From Magnetococcales bacterium (GTDB lineage: Bacteria > Pseudomonadota > Magnetococcia > Magnetococcales > DC0425bin3), in NCBI GenBank assembly GCA_015228935.1, contig JADGCO010000009.1, positions 27,620-75,272 of the forward strand: a stretch of 47,653 nucleotides of DNA, read 5' to 3'. Made by a program: the position numbers and the translations under genes. Under the pieces are notes generated by a model that did no database searches, was not told the DNA's origin, and worked only from the letters and a program-made list of their open reading frames with translations. This document shows positions 42,410-47,653 of the stretch, in pieces (the first letter of the stretch is position 1; each line of letters opens with the position of its first letter).

Positions 42410-43972
42410 ATGAACACACGGATGGTGCAACTCTGGGGCAGACCGATCCTGGCTTTGCTGGCTGGCGTGGTTGGCGTGGGGGGATTTGCGCCTGTTTCCG
42501 AGCCGGTATGGCTGATTCTGGCCATGGCTGTTCTCATTCGTCTGCTCGCCGGACTCTCCTGGCGGCGCGGGGCAGTGGTGGGATTTTGTTTTGGCCTGGG
42601 TCACTTTACCCTGGGTTTTTCCTGGCTGTTGACGAGTCTGCATGACAATGGCGGCATTTCCTGGATTCTATCCTACCTGATCCTTGTACTGCTGGCTGCA
42701 GTCATGGGCATGTATCCTGCCTTGTTTGGGGGATTGCTTGCCGTGAGTGTTCGCCGGCCTTTGCCGACCCTGTTTGCTGCGCCGGCCTTGTGGACCCTGA
42801 CCGAATGGCTGCGCACCTGGCTCTTTACCGGATTTCCCTGGAATCTGGCCGGATATGCCTGGTCACCCCGGGAAACGATCCTTCAGATTGCCGATCTGGG
42901 CGGGGTATTTCTTCTCACCTGGTTGACGGTTTTTGTGGGTGCTGCCCTGGCGGTTCCCTGGCGACGACCGGTTCCCTGGCTGGAATCTTTTCTGGCTTTG
43001 GTCTTGGCAGTGACCCTCCTGACCGGTGCCCATGGCTATGGCGTCTGGCGTCTTGACCACCTTCACCAGCTCATGGCTGCACCCGGAACCACCCCCCTGC
43101 GGGTTGCCCTGGTTCAGGGCAACATTCCGCAGATCACCAAATGGGTGCCGGAAAATCAAGACCAGACCATGAAAATCTACCTGGATCTGACCCGCACTCT
43201 TGTGCCCCCCCTGGACCTGGTAATCTGGCCAGAGACCGCTGTGCCGTTTTTTCTGCAACTCAACACGTCCTATCAAGAGCGTATTGGACGCATCAGTGCC
43301 AAAATCGGCGCTCCCATTTTGACCGGTGTTCCCACCGCCAACCCGGAACAACACAACGGGCAACGCACCTGGCGTTTTTTCAACAGTGTTGTCCTGATGA
43401 ACGAAACCGGTACCATGGACCGTCGCTATGACAAGCATCACCTTGTTCCCTTTGGTGAATTCATTCCAGCCCGCTGGATGGTACCCAGATCCATCGAAAA
43501 ACTCACCGGTGGCGGCGACGATTTCATTCCCGGTCCTGGTCCTTTTCCTCTTCCTTGGGAAAAGGGAGATTTGGGTATTCTGATCTGTTACGAAACCATT
43601 TTTCCGGAAGAGGTGCGGCAACTGGCGGAGGCCGGTGCCCGTTGGTTGATCAACGTGACCAACGATGGCTGGTTCGGGGAGTCAGCCAAACCTCAACATC
43701 TGGCCATGGCTCGCATGCGGGCCGTGGAAAACCGACTTCCCATGCTTCGGGTTGCCAACACCGGCATTTCGGCGGCCTTCGATGCCATGGGTCGGGAGGT
43801 GGTTCGCATTGCACCCAACCAGAGGGACCACATCCAGGCAACCATTCTGCCGGGACCGACCGGTTCAACGCTCTATCGGCGTACCGGTTCGGCCTGGATT
43901 CTGGCTTTTGCCTTCATGGTGCTGCTTGCCCGGCTCAGCGACCGTCCGCCACCTGTTACCGATCCGGTTTGA
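42410..43972 (+). CDS. lnt: apolipoprotein N-acyltransferase Lnt
   Basis: 520 aa. About six to seven N-terminal membrane helices are followed by a nitrilase-type domain. Catalytic Glu E275 (VIWPETAVPF), Lys K342 (YDKHHLVPFGE) and Cys C393 (ILICYETIFPE) form the triad. Lnt adds the third acyl chain to lipoproteins on the periplasmic face of the inner membrane. Together with lgt in this window it completes two of the three lipoprotein maturation steps. It precedes a predicted lipoprotein by a 36-base gap. Confidence 0.96.
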   Translation: MNTRMVQLWGRPILALLAGVVGVGGFAPVSEPVWLILAMAVLIRLLAGLSWRRGAVVGFCFGLGHFTLGFSWLLTSLHDNGGISWILSYLILVLLAAVMGMYPALFGGLLAVSVRRPLPTLFAAPALWTLTEWLRTWLFTGFPWNLAGYAWSPRETILQIADLGGVFLLTWLTVFVGAALAVPWRRPVPWLESFLALVLAVTLLTGAHGYGVWRLDHLHQLMAAPGTTPLRVALVQGNIPQITKWVPENQDQTMKIYLDLTRTLVPPLDLVIWPETAVPFFLQLNTSYQERIGRISAKIGAPILTGVPTANPEQHNGQRTWRFFNSVVLMNETGTMDRRYDKHHLVPFGEFIPARWMVPRSIEKLTGGGDDFIPGPGPFPLPWEKGDLGILICYETIFPEEVRQLAEAGARWLINVTNDGWFGESAKPQHLAMARMRAVENRLPMLRVANTGISAAFDAMGREVVRIAPNQRDHIQATILPGPTGSTLYRRTGSAWILAFAFMVLLARLSDRPPPVTDPV

Positions 43973-44008
43973 TCTTATTTCCGACTCCAATGCATGTGTC
44001 CAGGATTC

Positions 44009-44797
44009 ATGATGAAAATCCGTTTTATCAATGATTTCTGCCGGGGCATGCTGCTTCCCGGTTTCCTGTTCTTTGGTGGGTGCAATTTGCCGGTTAAGCA
44101 GGTGACCGGGCCTGAACTTTCTTCGGAAAGTTATTTTGATCCCAGCAATAATTCAGTTGGCATGGGAAGCGTAACAGATGGTGCGGACGTGGAGAATGAT
44201 GAGAGCAGCCATGCCAATCAGGACTCCAATCTTGAATTGATTCAAGATGACCGGTTGCCACGCGACCGGCTGGCCGATACAAAAATGGAAGAGACCATCA
44301 AACGTTTTTTCCAGGAGCGGGTCACCACCCCGGAAGAATATGTCCATGTCGATGTCTGGGAAGGACGGCTTCTGCTGACTGGCCACCTGAACAATCCCAC
44401 ACCAGACTTTCAAAAAACTCTGCGTCGTTTTCTGCGTGCGCGTCCCCACATTCGAATTCTGTACGATCACACACAAACGATGCCTGTAACCAATTCCTTT
44501 CCCTTTTCGCAAGCATCCCAGGCATCCTCTGTACGTCATTCACTTTCCCGAGAACCTTTACCATCCGTTCAGGTACCAACGAACGTGGCCCCGGCGGACC
44601 TCACCGGTATTGAAGAACGCCTGGCCATGGCTCGGGGTATCCGTCCGGCCAATTATCGTTGGCGTATCAAAGACAATACGGTCTACCTCCTGGGACGGGC
44701 TGTCAGCCAGACCGAACGCGATATCGTCGTGAATCTGTTTCAAAAAGCACCAGGTGTTTTGAAGATTGAGGATTATATCCAGATCAAGGGGGAGTAA
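44009..44797 (+). CDS. BON-domain lipoprotein
   Basis: 262 aa from ATG 44009, with AGGA close upstream (ATG 43994 is an alternative). The signal is short and hydrophobic, ending LLPGFLFFGGCNLP, so Cys is the likely lipidation site; Phe at -3 is not the best lipobox residue. An acidic, low-complexity segment follows. Two BON-like repeats are visible: ETIKRFFQERVTTPEEYVHV with WEGRLLLTGHL, and RWRIKDNTVYLLGRAVSQTE then DIVVNLFQKAPGVLKIEDY. BON proteins bind phospholipid surfaces and stabilise the outer membrane (OsmY/YraP type). It sits downstream of lnt and may need it. Confidence 0.85.
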   Translation: MMKIRFINDFCRGMLLPGFLFFGGCNLPVKQVTGPELSSESYFDPSNNSVGMGSVTDGADVENDESSHANQDSNLELIQDDRLPRDRLADTKMEETIKRFFQERVTTPEEYVHVDVWEGRLLLTGHLNNPTPDFQKTLRRFLRARPHIRILYDHTQTMPVTNSFPFSQASQASSVRHSLSREPLPSVQVPTNVAPADLTGIEERLAMARGIRPANYRWRIKDNTVYLLGRAVSQTERDIVVNLFQKAPGVLKIEDYIQIKGE

Positions 44798-45178
44798 AAA
44801 ATCGAATACACCATCGGCAAATCAGAATCTTGATTGGACACGACTGAATCATTTGGCCATTGAATTTTCCAAAGCCGAAGATTTTTCGGGCTTTGTGGAA
44901 ATTTTTTTGGTCGTGTGCTTCCTGAGTGATGCTTTGATGATTTTAATATATTATATATATTATTAATTAAAATAAATTTTTCCATAAATTGAATCCGTGC
45001 TTGCAAAATATTGCTGATCACCCCGATTTCAATGTATGCTATAAATAAATATTTGTCACGATCAATACAATAAATGGTTACAATCTTGTGACATTTTTGT
45101 TGCAAAAAGTCGGATGGTGTTTTAAGGTTTAATATTGAGGCGTGGAAGCGTCACCCCATTTCGGGAAGGAACTTACAT
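44798..45178. other. A/T-rich intergenic region without a gene
   Basis: 381 bases, strongly A/T-rich near 44940-44980. ATTTTAAT at 44940-44947 pairs with ATTAAAAT at 44966-44973 to make an inverted repeat. This is likely the terminator of the lipoprotein gene and promoter of the HD-GYP gene. No -35/-10 pair with good spacing was fixed. Confidence 0.5.
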
Positions 45179-46780
45179 ATGGGTGCGATAGAAGGCCATG
45201 ATGCGGATCAGATGGAGTACTTCGACGACGACGAGAGTCGAGTTGGCAAACCATCGGAATCCAAGGAAGCTGTCCCACACGCCGTCACCTTGGGTCGTCC
45301 TTGGAAAATCATCTCGGTCGATGATGAAGAGTCCGTCAACACCTTGACCCAGTTTGTCCTCAAAGGGTTTGTTTTTGAAAACAGGGGTCTTGATATCGTC
45401 ACAGGAAGTTCCGGGATGGAAGCCAGACGCCTGCTGGTGGAACATCCGGATACAGCCGTCATCCTGCTCGATGTGGTCATGGAGTCAGACAGCGCCGGCT
45501 TGGATACAGTTCGTTATATACGCGATGTATTAAAAAATCCATTCATCCGTATCATCTTACGTACCGGGCAACCCGGATTGGCACCCGAACCAGATGTCAT
45601 TGCCAATTACGATATCAACGACTACAAAGACAAGGTTACTCTCAGCAAGCAGGGACTGGTCACCTCCATCACGGCCTCACTCCGAGCCTACAGAGATTTG
45701 CGCACCCTGGATATGACGCGCAAAGGCTTGAAAAAAATTATTGACGCAACCGGCAATTTGTTTGAGCCTCAATCCCTGCGCAACCTGGCCTCGGGTATTC
45801 TGACCCAGTTGTCCTCCTTGATCGGCCTGGAAGAAGATCGGAACGTACATCAGACCTCCAGCCTTGCCTTTACGGAAAAACGTGGCAAACATATTGTTTT
45901 TGCAGGTTCTGGACGCTACGAAAATGCCATTGGATCAACCCTCGAACAACTCATCAATGGCGAGGTGATCAAGCAGATCAAGGAAGGAATTCAATCAAGG
46001 AAGAGCATTTTTTTCAACAATTCCTACCTGGGGTGCTTTCAATCAAAGACAGGCCGTGACAATTTTGTCTTTGTCGAAGGGGGGCAGCCCCTGGATGCTT
46101 TGGAAAAAGATTTGCTTGAGGTGTTTTCGACCAACGTCTCTCTTGCCATCGACAATGTTTTTCTCAATCGTGAAGTCTTGAATACCCAGAAGGATGTCAC
46201 GTTCACTTTGGGTGAGGTGATTGAAGTCCGCTCGCATGAGGCCGGTCAACATGTCCGACGGGTAGCGGAAAGTTCACGTTTGCTTGGCTCGAAATGCGCC
46301 CTGTCAGAGAAAGATATTGATGTTTTGACCATGGCTTCGCCACTTCATGATCTTGGAAAAATTGCCATTCCCGATACCATTTTGAACAAACCTGGGAGAT
46401 ACGATGATGAAGAGAGACGCATCATGGAGCAACATACGGAGATTGGTTACAACATTTTAAAAGAGTCCAAACGTTCCATTCTTCAGGCCGGTGCCATCAT
46501 TGCCCATGAACATCACGAAAGATGGGATGGGAACGGTTATCCGCGACGCCTCAAAGGCAAGGAAATTCATGTTTTTGGTCGCATCACGGCCATTGCCGAT
46601 GTCTTTGATGCCCTCTCGCACAAACGTTGCTATAAAGACGCCTGGCCCCTGGACCAAATCATCGATTTGTTCAAAAAGGAGCGTGGCCGACAGTTTGATC
46701 CGGAATTGATTGATGTTTTCATGAAAAATATTCAGGACATTGTCGAAATTCAAAGCGCATTCAGGGATTCGGGCACTTGA
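45179..46780 (+). CDS. REC-DUF3369-HD-GYP response regulator (c-di-GMP phosphodiesterase)
   Basis: 533 aa. The receiver (about 40-165) has IISVDDEESVN and phospho-acceptor Asp in ILLDVVMESDSAG. DUF3369 occupies about 170-345 (LRAYRDLRTLDMTRKGLKKI). The HD-GYP domain runs from about 350, with LTMASPLHDLGKIAIPD, IAHEHHERWDGNGYPRRLKG (HHExxDGxGYP) and ITAIADVFDALSHKRCYK. These residues bind metal and c-di-GMP in active enzymes. Such proteins lower c-di-GMP and affect motility or surface attachment. The gene is monocistronic and ends at a 12-bp stem. Confidence 0.92.
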   Translation: MGAIEGHDADQMEYFDDDESRVGKPSESKEAVPHAVTLGRPWKIISVDDEESVNTLTQFVLKGFVFENRGLDIVTGSSGMEARRLLVEHPDTAVILLDVVMESDSAGLDTVRYIRDVLKNPFIRIILRTGQPGLAPEPDVIANYDINDYKDKVTLSKQGLVTSITASLRAYRDLRTLDMTRKGLKKIIDATGNLFEPQSLRNLASGILTQLSSLIGLEEDRNVHQTSSLAFTEKRGKHIVFAGSGRYENAIGSTLEQLINGEVIKQIKEGIQSRKSIFFNNSYLGCFQSKTGRDNFVFVEGGQPLDALEKDLLEVFSTNVSLAIDNVFLNREVLNTQKDVTFTLGEVIEVRSHEAGQHVRRVAESSRLLGSKCALSEKDIDVLTMASPLHDLGKIAIPDTILNKPGRYDDEERRIMEQHTEIGYNILKESKRSILQAGAIIAHEHHERWDGNGYPRRLKGKEIHVFGRITAIADVFDALSHKRCYKDAWPLDQIIDLFKKERGRQFDPELIDVFMKNIQDIVEIQSAFRDSGT

Positions 46781-46788
46781 GGAACAGA

Positions 46789-46819
46789 GCCGGCAGAGTC
46801 AACAGGCGACTCTGCCGGC
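46789..46819. terminator. perfect 12-bp hairpin after the HD-GYP gene
   Basis: GCCGGCAGAGTC (46789-46800), loop AACAGGC, GACTCTGCCGGC (46808-46819). It begins 8 bases after the stop codon. No T run follows, so it may be a rho-assisted or bidirectional terminator. Confidence 0.65.
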
Positions 46820-47534
46820 CTCATGACTGGTATGCATTGGACGCGACCCGGGAAGGCCACGTCGCTGGGGGTGTCACCCTCAAAGGATGACAACTTCCGG
46901 GGTGCCCCTGTGGTGCGCAACCCCACAACCATCTGGTACGGGCCAATAGACTCTGCCCCAGGCAGAATCAAACCCACACCGGCGTCCATGGCGCGGACGA
47001 CCTGTCGGCAGATGTTGACTGCCATGTTCGGGAAACTTCGAGAACCAGAGGCCGGTAAATCCATCATGCACTGCAAAAGACACACCGTCCCTCTTTCTCC
47101 CTGTCTGTTTTACACTGCCTTCCTTTCAAGAGGAATATGGAATTTAGCGCACCTCCTTCCGTAGAAATGGACGTGAACAAGATCCAACTGGCCATGTAAA
47201 TCCTTTTCTCCCGTTACCAAAGAGGGTTTACCAATGAGGGGCGAGCAGAACAAAACCTTGCCAGCAAATGAAGGGACTGTTCTGGCCTTTGCCCTTTTGT
47301 AAACTTGGAGTGATCGTGTGGGAAAAAGTTCCATTTTGATTTTTTTTTCCGGACGACATCACCCGCTTCGTTCGTCCACACCTGCAACGTTTCACGCTTG
47401 GCAAACAGTACTTGTGCTTCACCCGGGCAGGCGGGTAGGGATCTGACCAGAATCATGGTTGCAGCCGCTGGGTGACGGGGTATAACCTGTCTGTCATGCG
47501 TTTTCAGGCATATTCAGGGGAGAGATGGATTGAC
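46820..47534. other. 0.7 kb stretch without a convincing gene
   Basis: Several open frames of 60-113 codons exist on both strands, but none has a known motif, a ribosome-binding site and a neighbour that supports it. The minus-strand frame 46750-47085 includes protein-like text (AMDAGVGLILPGAESIGPYQ) that might be a decayed mobile-element protein. An A/T-rich block with a T run occurs near 47330-47350. Confidence 0.4.
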
Positions 47535-47653
47535 ATGGGCGATCATGACAATGGCTACAAACGGCTTTTTTCTCACCAGACCATGGTCCGGGATCTCATG
47601 CTGGGATTCGTCAAAGAGGCCTGGGTCAAAGAGGTCGATTTTTCCACCCTGGA
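47535..47653 (+). CDS. Rpn family recombination-promoting nuclease/putative transposase (5' part)
   Basis: ATG 47535 gives MGDHDNGYKRLFSHQTMVRD followed by LMLGFVKEAWVKEVDFSTL, running off the window. YKRLFSHxxMVRDLLxGFV is the usual N-terminus of Rpn/PDDEXK-type proteins. GGGGAGAG about 10 bases upstream decides the start; an in-frame ATG at 47496 has no such site. Only 39 codons are visible, so active-site residues cannot be checked. Confidence 0.7.
   Translation, partial: MGDHDNGYKRLFSHQTMVRDLMLGFVKEAWVKEVDFSTL

Noticed and set aside
46750-47085. Possible decayed IS200/IS605-type TnpB C-terminus on the minus strand
   Set aside because: No zinc-ribbon CxxC motif or DRDxNAAxN block could be found, so the resemblance is only in style.

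Overview
The window reads as chromosome of a Gram-negative bacterium of moderate GC content. Double-membrane physiology is shown by Lgt, Lnt, a BON lipoprotein, SecDF-YajC, Tat-exported redox proteins and surface-polysaccharide genes. CheV, several response regulators and an HD-GYP output protein point to a motile, signal-rich proteobacterium. The mix (polyferredoxin/DUF362 cluster, DUF1640 protein, Rpn-type nuclease, many toxin-antitoxin pairs) would suit a Magnetococcales-like or other deep-branching proteobacterium. That placement is an inference, and no magnetosome gene or rRNA is present to settle it.

Layout. 0-2.6 kb: 5' end of mtaB, a VapBC-like pair, and a CCA-adding-enzyme homologue with substituted catalytic motifs. 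2.7-5.4 kb: a sigma-54 response regulator convergent with CheV. 5.6-10.5 kb: a four-gene module (Tat-exported aldo/keto reductase with Fe-S motifs, DUF6599-like protein, Tat-exported DUF362 protein, membrane polyferredoxin) probably handling electrons at the outer face of the inner membrane. 10.5-15.3 kb: accessory region with decayed antitoxin and DUF1640 copies, a toxin whose antitoxin carries a nonsense codon, a stray htpG fragment, and a three-gene unit of HEPN protein (split by a -1 frame change at an A run), KGGVGR-variant MinD-like ATPase and P-loop NTPase. 15.3-17.9 kb: htpG and a small membrane protein. 18.0-20.8 kb: a second accessory unit, a tightly coupled TIR - SLOG - unknown operon bounded by tandem repeats. 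20.9-25.9 kb: envelope polysaccharide genes. 25.9-31.1 kb: lgt, a small DNA-binding-like protein and a Gld-type ABC exporter. 32.6-37.0 kb: a tightly packed metX-metW-hpt-gph-hisG-hpf run. 37.3-41.3 kb: response regulator, small protein, secF, secD, yajC on the minus strand. 41.6-47.65 kb: HigBA pair, lnt, BON lipoprotein, REC-DUF3369-HD-GYP protein, a 0.7 kb stretch without a convincing gene, and the start of an Rpn-like nuclease.

Two candidate conflict (defence) systems stand out: the TIR-SLOG-173 aa operon and the HEPN/KGGVGR-ATPase/P-loop NTPase unit. A recurring theme is short local duplication at gene junctions (26 bp x3, 45 bp x2, 53 bp x2, degenerate 31 and 39 bp pairs). One duplication has produced a chained ATGA-coupled mini-ORF and another copied the tail of secD.
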